Numbered from the stretch's first letter, positions 15,412 to 27,490 are shown. The stretch is 64,000 nt of DNA from Planctomycetota bacterium (GCA_018242585.1 JAFEBQ010000032.1:62001-126000), one strand, 5' to 3'. Numbers and translations: made by a program. Notes: a model not told the origin generated them from the sequence alone.

Positions 15412-16434
15412 CTACCAATTCAAAACCACTTTGCCCGATTGGCCGGAGCGCATCACGGCGAAGCCTTCTTCGAACCGGTCGATGGGCAGGCGGTGCGTGA
15501 TCACGGGGGCAATTTCGAGGCCGCTTTGTAGCATGGTGCTCATCTTGTACCAGGTTTCAAACATCTCGCGGCCGTAGATGCCCTTGAGGTGCAAGCCCTT
15601 GAAGATCACCTGGCTCCAGTCGATGGCGACTTGCTCGGCAAAGATGCCCAGCATGGCAATTCGCCCGCCGTGGTTCATCGTCTCGAGCATCGATTGAAAC
15701 GCCAGCGAGTTGCCCGACATTTCCAGGCCGACATCGAAGCCTTCGGTCATTCCCAGCTCCGTCATCACTTCGGCCAAGGTGGTTTGCCGGGCGTTCACGG
15801 CGCGCGTGACGCCAATCTTCTCGGCCAGCCGCAAGCGGTAATCGTTGACGTCGGTAATCACGACGAAACGCGCCCCCACGTGCCGCGCCACGGCGGCGGC
15901 CATAATGCCGATCGGCCCCGCGCCGGTGATCAATACGTCTTCGCCGATCAGATCGAACGACAAGGCCGTGTGAACCGCATTGCCGTAGGGATCGAAGATC
16001 GCCGCCAGCTCATCCGGAATGTCGGTGGGCAGCTTGAACACGTTGCTCGATGGGACCGAGATGAACTCGGCAAAGCTGCCGGGACGGTTGACGCCGATGC
16101 CTTTTGTCTTGCGACATAAGTGGCGACGCCCGGCGCGGCAATTGCGACAGTGACCGCAGGTGATGTGCCCTTCGGCGGTCACGCGGTCCCCCGGCGCGTA
16201 ATCGACGACGTCGGCGCCGACCCGCTCGACCACGCCCATGAATTCGTGTCCGACGACCATCGGGACCGGAATCGTCTTTTGCGCCCACTCGTCCCAGTTG
16301 TAAATGTGGACGTCGGTGCCACAGATGGCCGACTTTTGCACGCGGATCAGGACGTCGCTCGCGCCGATGGTCGGCATGGGAACATCTTCCATCCACAATC
16401 CTTGGGCGCGTTCTCGTTTGACCAGCGCTTTCAC
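15412..16434 (-). CDS. tdh: L-threonine 3-dehydrogenase
   Basis: 340 residues, the normal length for zinc-dependent Tdh. The start GTG 16434 overlaps the stop of the upstream gene in a GTGA junction, and later starts would delete the first strand ([13 protein letters not shown]). Catalytic zinc ligands Cys38, His63 and Glu64 are present, as is the structural zinc set Cys93, Cys96, Cys99 and Cys107. The NAD-binding motif is [18 protein letters not shown]. Tdh oxidises L-threonine to 2-amino-3-oxobutyrate, which kbl downstream splits. The GTGA overlap shows translational coupling to the PLP enzyme gene. Confidence 0.95.
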   Translation of the reverse strand: MKALVKRERAQGLWMEDVPMPTIGASDVLIRVQKSAICGTDVHIYNWDEWAQKTIPVPMVVGHEFMGVVERVGADVVDYAPGDRVTAEGHITCGHCRNCRAGRRHLCRKTKGIGVNRPGSFAEFISVPSSNVFKLPTDIPDELAAIFDPYGNAVHTALSFDLIGEDVLITGAGPIGIMAAAVARHVGARFVVITDVNDYRLRLAEKIGVTRAVNARQTTLAEVMTELGMTEGFDVGLEMSGNSLAFQSMLETMNHGGRIAMLGIFAEQVAIDWSQVIFKGLHLKGIYGREMFETWYKMSTMLQSGLEIAPVITHRLPIDRFEEGFAVMRSGQSGKVVLNW

Positions 16435-18257
16435 GGTTTGCCTTTCCCCGTTTGTTTGGGCGCCGCCAGCAGCGTGCTGAGCTGGGGGCGCGATTCGACA
16501 TAGCGGCGATGTACGTCCAGGTGAACCTCGCGTACCAGCGCGTCGGCGTCGGCCGGCGCCATGAACCGCGACGAATACCCGGGCAAGTGCGGGTCGATCG
16601 TCAATCGCGCCGCCGCGACAAAGTGGGCGATCAGGTCGCTCGGGTCTTCCAGTCCCACCGCCAGACGAATCGTCGTCGGCGCGATGCCCGCTTCGGCCAA
16701 CTGGTCTTCGTGCAGCTCGCTGTGCGTGGTCAGGGCCGGGCAACTGACGATGGTGTTTGTCTGGCCCAGGCTGATCATATGGTCGAACGTCGGCGCCAGA
16801 CTGTCGAAGAACCGCTCGAAGGCGTCGCGCGGCACGCCGGGCATGTCAATCGTGAATAGCGGTGGCGCGAGCCCCAGGTAGGCCAGCTCGCGGGTCAGCG
16901 CGGCGTTGTCGCTGTCGGGCAATGCCCCGCAGTGGACGTTGATGTCGGGGTGCGAGGCCATGAATCGCGCGAGGATTTGCGTGTTGATGCACTTGGCCAA
17001 CATTCGCACATCGAGCGTCCGCATTCCTTGCAGCACTTCGAATGCCGCGTCGGCATTCAGGAACGCCCCCTTCACATAGTAGACGTTCCAGAACATAGTC
17101 TGGTCCCACGACGTGCCACCGGCCGATTCCCCCTTGGGAATGAACATATCGGCGTTGCGGCCAATGACCACGCCGGCGATCACCGAACCGCCGCCGGAGA
17201 GGTCCTTGGTATAGCTGTGGACGACAAAGTCGGGGCGCTCGTCGGCGTTGTCACGCACCAAGGGCCGCACCAGCCAAGGGGTGCCGACCGTGGCGTCGAG
17301 CATCACGCGCATGCCCCGCGCGTGGGCCGCGCGGCTAATCCCCGGCACGTCCAGCAAGTAGCCGTGCGGATTGCACGGCGACTCGAGATAGACGTACATC
17401 TTGCGCCCTGCGGCCAGTCGGTCGGCGAACCGCCGTGCCGCGCGCTCGCAGGCGGCCTCGAAGCTGGCGGCGTCAAAGCCGTCGAAGGTTTCGACGCCAA
17501 TGGCCAAATTGCCCGGCTTGGCGTACCAGTCGTGAATCAGTTGATGAGCGCCGCCGTACAAGTGCCTGCTGGTTACCAATACATCGTCACGTCCCAGTAG
17601 GTGCGCCAACACCGCGTCGATCGCCGCCATGCCACTGTTGAAGTTCCACGCCAGGTACTCGCCCGCGTATGGGCCGGCTTCAACGTCGACAATATGATTG
17701 GCCAGCGAGATCGAGGTGGGGTTCAAGAGCCGCGAATAGATTTCCAGCAGCAACTCTTTTCCCTGGAACGCGTCCTCGATCCATTCGGCGCAGGCGTAGA
17801 TATAGGTCGCCGTCCGCGCGATCACCGGATTGGCCGCGAAGATGGCCGTCACGTTATCGAAAACGGCGTACGGCCCCTTGGCCGACAACGTCGATTGGGC
17901 GTAGCCTAGGTTCTGGTAGCTGCGCCGCGTGGGGTTCTGCAAGTTGTCAAGCAGCTTGGCCAGTTGATAGGCTAGGAACTTCTTGGCGTTGAACAGCGCG
18001 ATCAGATCGCTGCGCGGCAAGCCTTGCATGCCCGCCAAGGCCGATTGCCAGAGGGCGTCGACATCGTGCTGACATTCATACAAGCGCGTGGCCAGTGCCG
18101 CGACCGAGCGTCCAAAGTCGCTGGTGCCTTCGACGCCAAAGTGGGCCATCTGCTCGGCCACCAGCGCGTCGAGGTCGGCGGCCGCGCTGGTCTTGCGTCG
18201 CGGCGACAATCGCCGCATGGCCGCCAGCGATGCATTTGGCCCAGGTTGCTTTGCCAT
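16431..18257 (-). CDS. PLP-dependent Cys/Met metabolism family enzyme with long N-terminal extension
   Basis: 608 residues, against about 380-420 for ordinary cystathionine synthases and lyases. The fold-type I PLP core starts near 195 ([20 protein letters not shown]). The PLP lysine is Lys351 in [11 protein letters not shown] and the ring-binding Asp is Asp321 in [13 protein letters not shown]. The C-terminal part has the family's [15 protein letters not shown] segment. The first 190 residues are a mostly helical extension I do not recognise. The gene is coupled to tdh by a 4-nt overlap, which suggests a role in homoserine, threonine or 2-oxobutyrate metabolism; synthase, gamma-lyase and other reactions cannot be told apart by eye. 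Confidence 0.82.
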   Translation of the reverse strand: MAKQPGPNASLAAMRRLSPRRKTSAAADLDALVAEQMAHFGVEGTSDFGRSVAALATRLYECQHDVDALWQSALAGMQGLPRSDLIALFNAKKFLAYQLAKLLDNLQNPTRRSYQNLGYAQSTLSAKGPYAVFDNVTAIFAANPVIARTATYIYACAEWIEDAFQGKELLLEIYSRLLNPTSISLANHIVDVEAGPYAGEYLAWNFNSGMAAIDAVLAHLLGRDDVLVTSRHLYGGAHQLIHDWYAKPGNLAIGVETFDGFDAASFEAACERAARRFADRLAAGRKMYVYLESPCNPHGYLLDVPGISRAAHARGMRVMLDATVGTPWLVRPLVRDNADERPDFVVHSYTKDLSGGGSVIAGVVIGRNADMFIPKGESAGGTSWDQTMFWNVYYVKGAFLNADAAFEVLQGMRTLDVRMLAKCINTQILARFMASHPDINVHCGALPDSDNAALTRELAYLGLAPPLFTIDMPGVPRDAFERFFDSLAPTFDHMISLGQTNTIVSCPALTTHSELHEDQLAEAGIAPTTIRLAVGLEDPSDLIAHFVAAARLTIDPHLPGYSSRFMAPADADALVREVHLDVHRRYVESRPQLSTLLAAPKQTGKGKP

Positions 18258-18328
18258 ATTCTGCTTCGTCCGTGGTCAGAGAAAAGTTCGTCCTTGTTGC
18301 GTCGTGTCGTAACCCCTGGGGCTGGCCA

Positions 18329-19564
18329 TCAGCCCTGCCAGCGTGCAATCTGGCCGCTGCGCAGCGAGCGGTTGGCCAGATGGGCGGCATTGGCGGCCGT
18401 CACGCCCACTTCGGCCGGGCAGCGCGGCGTCTGGCGCGAGCGCACGCACTCGACCCAGTTGCCGACATGCAACAGTTCGCCATCGGGCTGGCTGAAAAAA
18501 TCGCTGCCGCGCGGCTCGGGGGCAATGACCAATTCGCTCGCCTTCTGCTGGCTCTTGGGCTCGGGATGGAACTCCATCCGGCCCCGGTCCATGTACAGGG
18601 TTCCTTCCGAGCCCATGATCTCGATCATGGCTTTGTTGTGCTGATTGCAAAAGGTTCCTTCGAAGTAAGCCTGCACCTTGCGGTCGGGGTAGCTCATCAG
18701 CGTCTGCACGGTGTCGGGAGTTTCCCAGACGCCGGCGGTGGTGAACTGGTCGCCGATTGACGCCGCCGTGGCCGGCGCGCCAAGGTCGAGCAGCCAGTTG
18801 GCGATGTCGATCTGGTGGACCATCAGATCGGTGAAGATGCCGCCGCCAAACGTCCAGAACCATCGCCAGTTGCGGAACTTGTATTCATCAAAGGGAATGT
18901 GCCGCGTCGTCGGCACCGGGGCCAAAAAGGCTTCCCAGTCGACCGTCTTGGGATCGATGTTCAGCTTGGTGATCTTGTGGCGCGGCTGGTTCCGGTTCCA
19001 CGTCATGTGGACTTTGTGAATGTCGCCGAGCGCTCCGGCCTTGACCAACTCGAGACCTTTTTGATACTGCGGCATGCTCCGCTGCTGCGTGCCGACCTGG
19101 ACGATGCGCTTGTGATGGTTCTGGGCGTCGATGACCGCTTGACCTTCGGACGGTTCATGCGTCAGTGGCTTTTCGACGTAGACGTCCTTGCCAGCTTGGC
19201 AGGCGGCAATGGTCAGGGGCACGTGCTGATGATCGGGCGCGCCGATAATCACCGCGTCAATATCCTGGCGGTCCAACACCCGGCGGAAGTCCTTCACCGC
19301 GACCGCCTTCTCGTCGGCCAGGTTCTTGCCCAGTTCCAGGTTCGTGTCCCAAATGTCGCACACCGCCGCCAGCCGAACGCCCTGAATCTTGGCCGCAGCC
19401 TTCATCAACTGACGACAACGGCCGCCGGTGCCAATGGCCGCGACGTTCAGCGTCTCGTTCGCCATATACCCCCGCGCCGTGGCGGTGTAGCCCGAGATCA
19501 CGGCAGCCGACATCGCGGCGGCGGCTTCCTGGAGAAACTGGCGACGATCGGTACCGGCGGGCAT
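18329..19564 (-). CDS. Gfo/Idh/MocA family oxidoreductase with Tat signal
   Basis: 411 residues from ATG 19564. The N-terminus has a Tat-type signal (DRRQFLQEAAAAMSAAVISG), meaning export of a folded, cofactor-loaded enzyme. The dinucleotide-binding strand is VAAIGTGGRCRQL, followed by VCDIWDTN. The catalytic-region motif EKPLTHEPSEG is present, then the C-terminal beta-sheet domain with GGGIFTDLMVHQIDIANWLL. Planctomycetes carry many such secreted oxidoreductases, thought to act on sugars or their derivatives; the substrate is not known. It is in line with the PLP-tdh-kbl operon, 71 bp upstream, and could be cotranscribed. Confidence 0.92.
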   Translation of the reverse strand: MPAGTDRRQFLQEAAAAMSAAVISGYTATARGYMANETLNVAAIGTGGRCRQLMKAAAKIQGVRLAAVCDIWDTNLELGKNLADEKAVAVKDFRRVLDRQDIDAVIIGAPDHQHVPLTIAACQAGKDVYVEKPLTHEPSEGQAVIDAQNHHKRIVQVGTQQRSMPQYQKGLELVKAGALGDIHKVHMTWNRNQPRHKITKLNIDPKTVDWEAFLAPVPTTRHIPFDEYKFRNWRWFWTFGGGIFTDLMVHQIDIANWLLDLGAPATAASIGDQFTTAGVWETPDTVQTLMSYPDRKVQAYFEGTFCNQHNKAMIEIMGSEGTLYMDRGRMEFHPEPKSQQKASELVIAPEPRGSDFFSQPDGELLHVGNWVECVRSRQTPRCPAEVGVTAANAAHLANRSLRSGQIARWQG

Positions 19565-19713
19565 GGATATTATTCCTGGCGTGAGTGACAGGGGGCGGTT
19601 GTGGCGAAAGGAGCAATTCTTATCGTGCGCGCCGAGGCGAACGGTTGCAACTGTTTCCGACGTTTTGGCGACGAAACCACGGCATTGGCAACATCTGCCA
19701 GTGTGACCAACGC

Positions 19714-19743
19714 TTGACACACCGCCGCGCGCGCCGCGACAAT
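19714..19743 (+). promoter_or_regulatory. Candidate sigma70-type promoter for nth
   Basis: A perfect -35 box TTGACA at 19714-19719 and GACAAT at 19738-19743 are separated by 18 nt, about 95 bp before the endonuclease III start. The -10 box matches consensus at 4 of 6 positions only. Confidence 0.4.
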
Positions 19744-19837
19744 CGGGCCGGTCGCTCACGCCCGTCAGCGTCGTATTCCGTTAGCGCCGTGGTCTCGGTC
19801 TTCCCGCTCGACTCTCCGCCCCACTGGTTTCTCGCTC

Positions 19838-20563
19838 ATGGTCCGTACTTCGACCGATCGGCTGGCTGAAGCCAAGCGGCACGCGCGGCAAGTGGTCAAG
19901 CTGTTGGACCGCTACTATCCGGCGGTCGAGTGCGCGCTCGAACACGATAACCCGCTGCAGTTGTTGATCAGCACGATCCTCTCGGCCCAATGCACCGACG
20001 CGCGGGTCAATATGGTCACGCCGGCGCTGTTTCGGCGCTACCCGACTGCGGCCGATTTCGCCCAGGCCAAGCTGCCCGAGTTGGAAACGCTGATCCACAG
20101 CACGGGCTTTTATCGCAACAAGGCCAAGAACATCGTCGCCTGCTGCCAGCAATTAGTCGCCCAGCACGGTGGCCAGGTGCCCGACACGCTGGAAGAGCTG
20201 GTCAAGCTGCCCGGCGTGGGTCGCAAGACGGGCAATGTGGTGCTGGGCGTGGCGTTCCACAAGGCGGTCGGCGTGGTCGTCGACACGCACGTCACGCGGC
20301 TGAGCCATCGACTGGGCCTGTCGCGCGCGAACACGGCCGAGAAAATCGAACAAGATCTGATGGCCATTGTGCCGCGCGAGGCGTGGATTGCCCTGAGCCA
20401 TCAGTTGATCCATCACGGCCGGCAGATTTGCCAGGCTCGCAAGCCCGACTGTGATCATTGTCCGTTCGCCGAGATTTGTCCGCGCATTGGGGTCAAGACG
20501 CCGGGTAAGAAGGCGGCAAAGCCGGCTAAGGCGCCGCGCCGCGCGCGGGCCAAGGCGTCGTGA
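19838..20563 (+). CDS. nth: Endonuclease III
   Basis: 241 residues. The helix-hairpin-helix LPGVGRKTGNVVL carries the catalytic Lys130, and the catalytic Asp149 is in VVVDTHV. The iron-sulfur cluster ligands Cys198, Cys205, Cys208 and Cys214 follow the C-x6-C-x2-C-x5-C pattern. The ISTILSAQCTD start of the fold is intact. The enzyme is a bifunctional DNA glycosylase/AP lyase removing oxidised pyrimidines. A basic Lys/Ala-rich tail of about 25 residues after the cluster is longer than in E. coli Nth. It is divergent from the Gfo/Idh gene. Confidence 0.96.
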   Translation: MVRTSTDRLAEAKRHARQVVKLLDRYYPAVECALEHDNPLQLLISTILSAQCTDARVNMVTPALFRRYPTAADFAQAKLPELETLIHSTGFYRNKAKNIVACCQQLVAQHGGQVPDTLEELVKLPGVGRKTGNVVLGVAFHKAVGVVVDTHVTRLSHRLGLSRANTAEKIEQDLMAIVPREAWIALSHQLIHHGRQICQARKPDCDHCPFAEICPRIGVKTPGKKAAKPAKAPRRARAKAS

Positions 20564-20632
20564 GTATTGTCAGGCAGACGAGCGTTACGTTTCTAGCTGT
20601 GTTACGGAAAAACGAGTAACGGAAAGCGGTCC

Positions 20633-21211
20633 ATGATTCTTTCTGGCCATGAAATTCGCCGGCAGCTAGGGACGAATATCAAGATCGAGCCGTTCGTAGA
20701 GAGCCGGCTCAATCCGAACAGCTATAACCTGACACTGCACAACGAGCTGTTGGTGTACGAGGAGCTGACGCTCGACATGCGGCGGGCCAACCGCGTGCGG
20801 CGGCTCAGCATTCCGCCCGAGGGGCTGGAACTCGATCCCAATCGGCTGTACCTGGCGCGGACTGTCGAACGGACCGAGACGCACGGCTATGTGCCGATGA
20901 TCGAGGGACGCTCGTCGATCGGCCGGTTGGGGCTGTTTGTCCACGTGACGGCGGGCTTTGGCGACGTGGGCTTCTGCGGCTTCTGGACGCTCGAGATGTT
21001 CGCCGTGCAAAAGGTGCGCGTCTACGCCGGCGTGGCGATCTGTCAGATCTTCTATCACCAGATCGAAGGGGACTACGCCGAATACGTCAGCGATAAGTAC
21101 CAGAACAACCACGACATCCAGCCGAGCATGTTGTTCAAGGAACTGAATCCGAACCAGCCGGAGGATGCTCAGATGAGATTCGGCTTCGGCATCGAACGCC
21201 GGATCGAGTGA
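20633..21211 (+). CDS. dcd: dCTP deaminase
   Basis: 192 residues, the normal Dcd length. The family signature EGRSSIGRLGLFVHVTAGFGD is present, with the conserved serine and arginine that contact the triphosphate, and the catalytic Glu in FWTLEM. RLNPNSYNLTL near the N-terminus is typical. The enzyme deaminates dCTP to dUTP for thymidylate synthesis; whether it also hydrolyses dUTP (as some Dcd-Dut enzymes do) cannot be decided from this reading. It follows nth by 69 bp on the same strand, so the two may share a transcript. Confidence 0.95.
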   Translation: MILSGHEIRRQLGTNIKIEPFVESRLNPNSYNLTLHNELLVYEELTLDMRRANRVRRLSIPPEGLELDPNRLYLARTVERTETHGYVPMIEGRSSIGRLGLFVHVTAGFGDVGFCGFWTLEMFAVQKVRVYAGVAICQIFYHQIEGDYAEYVSDKYQNNHDIQPSMLFKELNPNQPEDAQMRFGFGIERRIE

Positions 21212-21250
21212 GTCTTGCCGTGGCCGTGGGTATCGACCACGGAGAGGATT

Positions 21251-21460
21251 AACCACGGAGACACAGAGGGCACGGAGGAAGACACGGAGCGATTCGGAGT
21301 GATGGATATGGGGCGTGGCGCGCGGGCCTGTGGCCCTGCGGCTAAACGGGGGAAGGACGATTCGGTCCCCTTACTACTCTCTCAATTCTCCACTCCTTCG
21401 TCTCCTCTGCCCCCCTTGCTTTACCTCCGTGCAATCCTCCGCGTCTCAGTGCCTCGGTGG
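21251..21460. repeat. ACCACGGAG inverted repeat element
   Basis: Arms at about 21251-21297 (ACCACGGAGACACAGAGG...) and 21424-21460 (...CTCAGTGCCTCGGTGG) are imperfect reverse complements, and both carry a GCACGGAGG-type core. The 120 bp between them has no gene-like frame. The arrangement resembles a miniature inverted-repeat element. Confidence 0.6.
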
Positions 21461-21472
21461 CGAATCCGCTGA

Positions 21473-22972
<1,500 letters not shown>

Positions 22973-23298
22973 GAGCACCCTGCCTTCGACGAAACCGGAC
23001 CCGAAATGATTGGCCCCACCGATTGCTGCGTGGACGGCCGTCCGTGCCACGCTTGTCGCGTCGACAGTTCCGGCAACCACCATGCAAAAAATACGTTACG
23101 TCTTACCCGGGTCAAATCAGCCCGGCGGAAAGTGCCGGTTATGGCGGCTGTTCCGGTTATTTCCGATGCGATACAATCGGCTTTTTAACTCACTCGCACC
23201 CGGTGCGTCGGCTGCCGTTCGGCACGTGCCGCAGCGTCGGGCTTCTGCCATTTAATACTGAAACCACTGAAGGCCTGAGAATCTGAAGGATTGTGAAC
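22973..23298. other. Divergent intergenic region between ATPase and aconitase genes
   Basis: Contains the 5' regions of both genes. GATACAATCGG at about 23167 resembles a -10 box for aconitase but has no clear -35. The palindrome GGCACGTGCC lies near 23220. No gene is supported. Confidence 0.4.
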
Positions 23299-26031
23299 AT
23301 GACTGACGCCAAGAAACCGTATGATCCGTTCGGCGCGCGCGGCACCTTTGACGCGGGCTCGGGCCCGGTCGGCATCTATCGCCTGTCCAAGTTGGAGCAG
23401 GCCGGCCTGTGTAAGGTGCAGTCGCTGCCCTACTCGATTCGCATCATGCTCGAAGCCGTGTTGCGGACCTGCGACGGCTATGAAGTGACTGAGGATGACG
23501 TGGGGGCCTTGGCCGGCTGGAAGTCGGGGCCGCTGCCCGACGTCGAAGTGCCACTGAAGCCGGCGCGCGTGGTGCTACAGGACTTTACCGGCGTGCCGTG
23601 CGTGGTCGATCTGGCGGCGATGCGCGCCGCGATGAAGCGTCTGGGGGGCGATCCCAAGAGGATTAACCCGTTGATCCCAGTCGACCTGGTCATTGACCAC
23701 TCGGTGCAAGTCGACTCGTTCGGCACCGATCAGGCCTTGCAACAAAACGTCGACTTGGAATACAGCCGGAATATGGAGCGCTACGAGTTCCTGCGCTGGG
23801 GCCAGAAGGCGTTTCAGAACTTCCGCGTGGTGCCGCCGAGCGTTGGCATTGTGCATCAGGTGAACCTCGAATATCTGGCCAAGGGTGTCTTCGTCCGCCA
23901 GGACGCGGCCGGCCCGGTGGCGCTGCCTGACTCGCTTGTCGGCACCGACAGCCACACCACCATGATCAACGGCCTGGGTGTGCTGGGCTGGGGCGTCGGC
24001 GGCATCGAAGCCGAAGCCGTCATGCTCGGCCAGCCGCTGTTCATGCTCATGCCCGAAGTCGTCGGCTTCGAGCTGACTGGCAAGCTGCCCCAAACGGCGA
24101 CGGCGACCGATCTGGTGCTGACCGTGACGCAGAGCCTGCGCAAGGAAGGCGTGGTCAATAAGTTCGTCGAATTCTTCGGCCCCGGCGTCAGCGGCATGGG
24201 ACTGGCCGATCGGGCGACCATCAGCAATATGGCCCCCGAATACGGGGCCACGATGGGCTTCTTTCCGGTCGACGCCGAGACGCTGGCCTACATGCGTCGC
24301 ACGGGGCGCACCGCCGCCGAGGTGCAACTGGTCGAGCGGTACTGCAAGGAGCAGCAACTGTTCCGCACTGACGACGCGCCAACTCCCTCGTTCACCAAGG
24401 TGCTCAAGCTCGACCTGGGAACGGTTGAGCCGAGCCTGGCCGGGCCAAAGCGCCCGCAGGATCGCGTACCGCTCAAGAGCATGAAGCAGTCGTTCAACGA
24501 CGCCTTGCGAGCCCCCGTGGCTCAGCGCGGGTTCGCGCTCGACGATACGGCACTGCGCCGCACCGGCACCGTGGCCAACAACGGTCACTCGGCTCAGATC
24601 GGTCACGGCGCGGTCGTCATCGCCGCCATCACCAGTTGCACCAACACCAGCAACCCCAGCGTCATGCTCGGCGCGGGCTTACTGGCCAAGAAGGCCGCCG
24701 ACCGTGGCCTGAAGGTCAAGCCGTATGTGAAGACGAGTCTCGCGCCAGGCTCGCGCGTGGTGAGCGATTACCTCGACGCCGCTGGGCTGACCAAGGCGCT
24801 CGACGCGCTGGGGTTCCAGACGGTCGGCTATGGCTGCACCACGTGCATTGGCAACAGCGGCCCCCTGCCCGACCCGGTGGCCAAGGCGGTGACCGATGGC
24901 GACCTGGTCGTTTCGGCGGTGCTCAGCGGCAATCGCAACTTTGAAGGGCGCGTCAACCCGCTGGTCAAAGCCAACTATCTGGCCAGCCCGCCGCTGGTCG
25001 TGGCCTATGCGCTGGCCGGCACGACGGACATCGACTTGGCCAACGAACCGCTCGGCACCGACAAGGCCGGCAAGCCAGTCTACTTGAAAGAGATTTGGCC
25101 CACGCCTGAGGAAGTGGCCAAGGCGGTTGAGGAGATGGTCCGTCCCGAGATGTTCCAAAATCGCTACAACAACGTCTTCGAGTCGAACGAGCGCTGGAAC
25201 AAGCTGCCCGTCACCGGTGGCGACTTGTACCAGTGGGACGAGGCGAGCACCTATATTCACGAGCCGCCGTTCATCACGGACGTCAGCCCCGGCGAGCGGA
25301 AGATCAAGCCGATCGCCGGCGCGCGTTGCTTGGCGCTGTTTGGCGATTCGATCACGACCGACCACATCAGCCCGGCGGGCTCGATTTCGGCCAAAAGTCC
25401 GGCGGGCACGTATCTGCAATCGCGGGGCGTGACGCCGGTCGATTTCAACAGCTACGGCGCGCGCCGCGGCGATGATCGAGTGATGACCCGCGGCACGTTC
25501 GCCAACATTCGCATTCGCAACCAGGTCGCGCCAGGGACCGAAGGGGGCGTCACTCGCCACCTGCCCGACGGCCAGCAGATGTCGATTTACGACGCCGCGA
25601 TGAAGTACCAGCAAGAGGGGACGCCGCTGGTAGTGCTGGCCGGCGCCGAGTACGGCACCGGCAGCAGCCGCGACTGGGCCGCCAAGGGAACGCAGCTCTT
25701 GGGTGTGAAGGCGGTGATCGCGCAATCGTTCGAGCGGATCCACCGCAGCAACCTGGTCGGCATGGGCGTGTTGCCGCTGGAGTTCTTGCCCGGAGAGAGC
25801 GCGTATACCATTGGTCTCAATGGCGAAGAGGTTTACAACATCTTTTTTGACGACTCGCTTAAACCGAAACAAAGAATTCGCGTCTACGCGCAAAAACATG
25901 TCGTTCCAGGCGCTGGCGAAGTTGGCAAAGATTTTGAAGTCATCTGTCGAATTGATTCACAGGTTGAACTTGACTACTACCGCAACGGAGGCATCCTGCC
26001 AACCGTGTTGTTGAAGTTGTTCCAATCGTAA
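23299..26031 (+). CDS. acnA: Aconitate hydratase
   Basis: 910 residues, the AcnA/IRP length. ATG 23299 sits 8 nt after GAAGGA; the GTG at 23293 is too close to it. Iron-sulfur ligands are visible in [13 protein letters not shown] and [37 protein letters not shown] and the C-terminal swivel domain ([30 protein letters not shown]) are intact. It interconverts citrate and isocitrate in the TCA cycle. The last 75 codons (from about 25800) are visibly AT-richer than the rest, although the protein sequence stays normal for the family. A strong bidirectional terminator follows. Confidence 0.97.
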   Translation: MTDAKKPYDPFGARGTFDAGSGPVGIYRLSKLEQAGLCKVQSLPYSIRIMLEAVLRTCDGYEVTEDDVGALAGWKSGPLPDVEVPLKPARVVLQDFTGVPCVVDLAAMRAAMKRLGGDPKRINPLIPVDLVIDHSVQVDSFGTDQALQQNVDLEYSRNMERYEFLRWGQKAFQNFRVVPPSVGIVHQVNLEYLAKGVFVRQDAAGPVALPDSLVGTDSHTTMINGLGVLGWGVGGIEAEAVMLGQPLFMLMPEVVGFELTGKLPQTATATDLVLTVTQSLRKEGVVNKFVEFFGPGVSGMGLADRATISNMAPEYGATMGFFPVDAETLAYMRRTGRTAAEVQLVERYCKEQQLFRTDDAPTPSFTKVLKLDLGTVEPSLAGPKRPQDRVPLKSMKQSFNDALRAPVAQRGFALDDTALRRTGTVANNGHSAQIGHGAVVIAAITSCTNTSNPSVMLGAGLLAKKAADRGLKVKPYVKTSLAPGSRVVSDYLDAAGLTKALDALGFQTVGYGCTTCIGNSGPLPDPVAKAVTDGDLVVSAVLSGNRNFEGRVNPLVKANYLASPPLVVAYALAGTTDIDLANEPLGTDKAGKPVYLKEIWPTPEEVAKAVEEMVRPEMFQNRYNNVFESNERWNKLPVTGGDLYQWDEASTYIHEPPFITDVSPGERKIKPIAGARCLALFGDSITTDHISPAGSISAKSPAGTYLQSRGVTPVDFNSYGARRGDDRVMTRGTFANIRIRNQVAPGTEGGVTRHLPDGQQMSIYDAAMKYQQEGTPLVVLAGAEYGTGSSRDWAAKGTQLLGVKAVIAQSFERIHRSNLVGMGVLPLEFLPGESAYTIGLNGEEVYNIFFDDSLKPKQRIRVYAQKHVVPGAGEVGKDFEVICRIDSQVELDYYRNGGILPTVLLKLFQS

Positions 26032-26077
26032 GCGGTGGCATTCGTCATTCCTCTGTGTCTCTCTGTAGTGAATAAAA

Positions 26078-26108
26078 AAGCCCAAGGGATGAATCATCCC
26101 TTGGGCTT
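26078..26108. terminator. Bidirectional rho-independent terminator
   Basis: A perfect 14-bp stem AAGCCCAAGGGATG-AAT-CATCCCTTGGGCTT. A-rich sequence precedes it (AATAAAAA) and GTCTTTAAT follows, so it can stop both acnA and the convergent gene ending at 26139. Confidence 0.9.
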
Positions 26109-26138
26109 GTCTTTAATGTGTGTGCCGAATAACGCTCA

Positions 26139-26627
26139 CTACGACCGCGCGGCTTCGTGCTGGACCATTTCCAGGTTGTCGTGATAGTGGGCAATCGCTT
26201 CGCTGGGGGTCAGGTTAAACAGCGAGCGTCCTTCGGTGTGCCAACGCCCGTTGACCAGCCCGAACACAGCCGTGGCCGCCCGCAAGTTGCCGACCGCTTC
26301 GACTCCTTCCATCGTGCCACCTTCGATCGCTTCGAAGCCGATGGTCACCGACACGAACGCGCACAGTTGACCCGTCGAGCGTTGCCGAGCGTAGGTCACG
26401 TCGTCTTCAAAATCGATTTCGGTCCAGCGCAGTCCGCGGGGCTTGCCGCTGTTGCTCGACAGCTCGAAGAACTTGGCTTCCAGGCGTTCGCGCTGTCGAT
26501 GGAACTCGCGCCGCGCGGTTTCAAACTCGGCTTGTTGACGGGCCTGGCGCGAGGGGCGCTTGACCACCGAGAACATCCGCCGCAGGGCGGCGCGCAACTG
26601 CTCGACTGATCGAGACCACCATCGCAT
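26139..26627 (-). CDS. Hypothetical protein, NTF2-like in its C-terminal half
   Basis: About 162 residues from ATG 26627 (MRWWSRSVEQLRAALRRMF); the frame is open to a TTG at 26681, and no strong ribosome binding site separates the choices. Residues 1-60 are a basic, helical, Arg/Gln-rich segment likely to form a coiled coil. The rest (LRWTEIDFEDDVTYARQ...ALVSVTIGFEAIEGG-type strands, then GRWHTEGRSLFNLTPSEAI) looks like a small alpha/beta domain. It ends convergently with aconitase at a shared terminator. I do not recognise a function. Confidence 0.65.
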   Translation of the reverse strand: MRWWSRSVEQLRAALRRMFSVVKRPSRQARQQAEFETARREFHRQRERLEAKFFELSSNSGKPRGLRWTEIDFEDDVTYARQRSTGQLCAFVSVTIGFEAIEGGTMEGVEAVGNLRAATAVFGLVNGRWHTEGRSLFNLTPSEAIAHYHDNLEMVQHEAARS

Positions 26628-26910
26628 GGTAGCAAGACTCCCCAGGCCGAACCGCAAGACAGGCCGGCATTCGAGGGACAAGGAAAAATGAGCGGCGAAG
26701 CAAGTCTGTTTATTCTACTGCCACGCGCAAATTGCAATCAAGCAAATTGCCTGCTGGCGGCGCCAAACACCGCAGACGCGGAAACACCCAGGCCGTGCAA
26801 TGCAGAGACTTTGCCCAGAGCGGGAAAGTGGTCGGCGGCTGGGAAAAGCCAGCGGTTTCGGGTGTTCCGGGCCGGCTAGCAAACAAGCGAAACCGCGGTG
26901 CAAAACCTGT

Positions 26911-27180
26911 TCAGGCAGCCCGCTTGGTGGCGACCTGTTCTTCAAACAGGTTGATCGTCCGGACCATATTCCCTTCGGCGTCGTACACCTGGACGAAGCC
27001 TAACTCGGCAAACCACATGGCCATCAGGCCGGCGGCCTTGAACGACCGGCCGCGATATTTGCCGTCGCGGACCAGAATGGTCTCGGAAATAGCGCTAGCG
27101 GCCAACGCCTGTTCGCACAGTTCGCTGAGCGCCCGCCGAACGACATTTCGCACTTCTTCCGTGTGCGGAGCAACCTTCAT
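26911..27180 (-). CDS. Small conserved-looking hypothetical protein
   Basis: 89 residues (MKVAPHTEEVRNVVRRALSEL...). A helical first half is followed by a beta-rich second half with KYRGRSFKAAGLMAMWF and VQVYDAEGNMVRTINLFEE. Codon use is like the neighbours, and the ATG start with an open, uninterrupted frame supports a real gene. It resembles small soluble proteins found next to housekeeping genes in planctomycetes; no function can be given. Confidence 0.6.
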   Translation of the reverse strand: MKVAPHTEEVRNVVRRALSELCEQALAASAISETILVRDGKYRGRSFKAAGLMAMWFAELGFVQVYDAEGNMVRTINLFEEQVATKRAA

Positions 27181-27490
27181 GGGCTCGCATCCTTGTGCGC
27201 TCTGATCGACGGCTCTTACCGGAAAACAACCTGGCTCTGCATCCGTGCCGCAGACCGCCTGAGCCGAACGGCTATCGAGCGCCTAATCAGCATCGGCGGC
27301 CGCACGGTCGGCGCTTTGCTCGCGACTGTGCTAGCAGGTTCAGCTTCGCCAGTCGTTAAAGTCCCCTGAAAACTCCGGCGAACCAAATTAGTTGACAAAC
27401 GTATAGTAGTGGATAGAATGCCAGGAAGAACCCATTGAGTGGCAGAATTTGCCAGATCGAAAAAGCTTACCGGGTCGGAAGGAGGAACTC
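27181..27490. other. Intergenic region with a consensus promoter
   Basis: Lies between the minus-strand 89-residue gene and the plus-strand 81-residue gene. The promoter at 27392-27419 is listed separately. No other supported feature. Confidence 0.5.
27392..27419 (+). promoter_or_regulatory. Sigma70-type promoter
   Basis: TTGACA at 27392-27397, a 16-nt AT-rich spacer, TAGAAT at 27414-27419. It sits about 70 bp before the gene at 27491, which also has a strong ribosome binding site. Confidence 0.65.
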
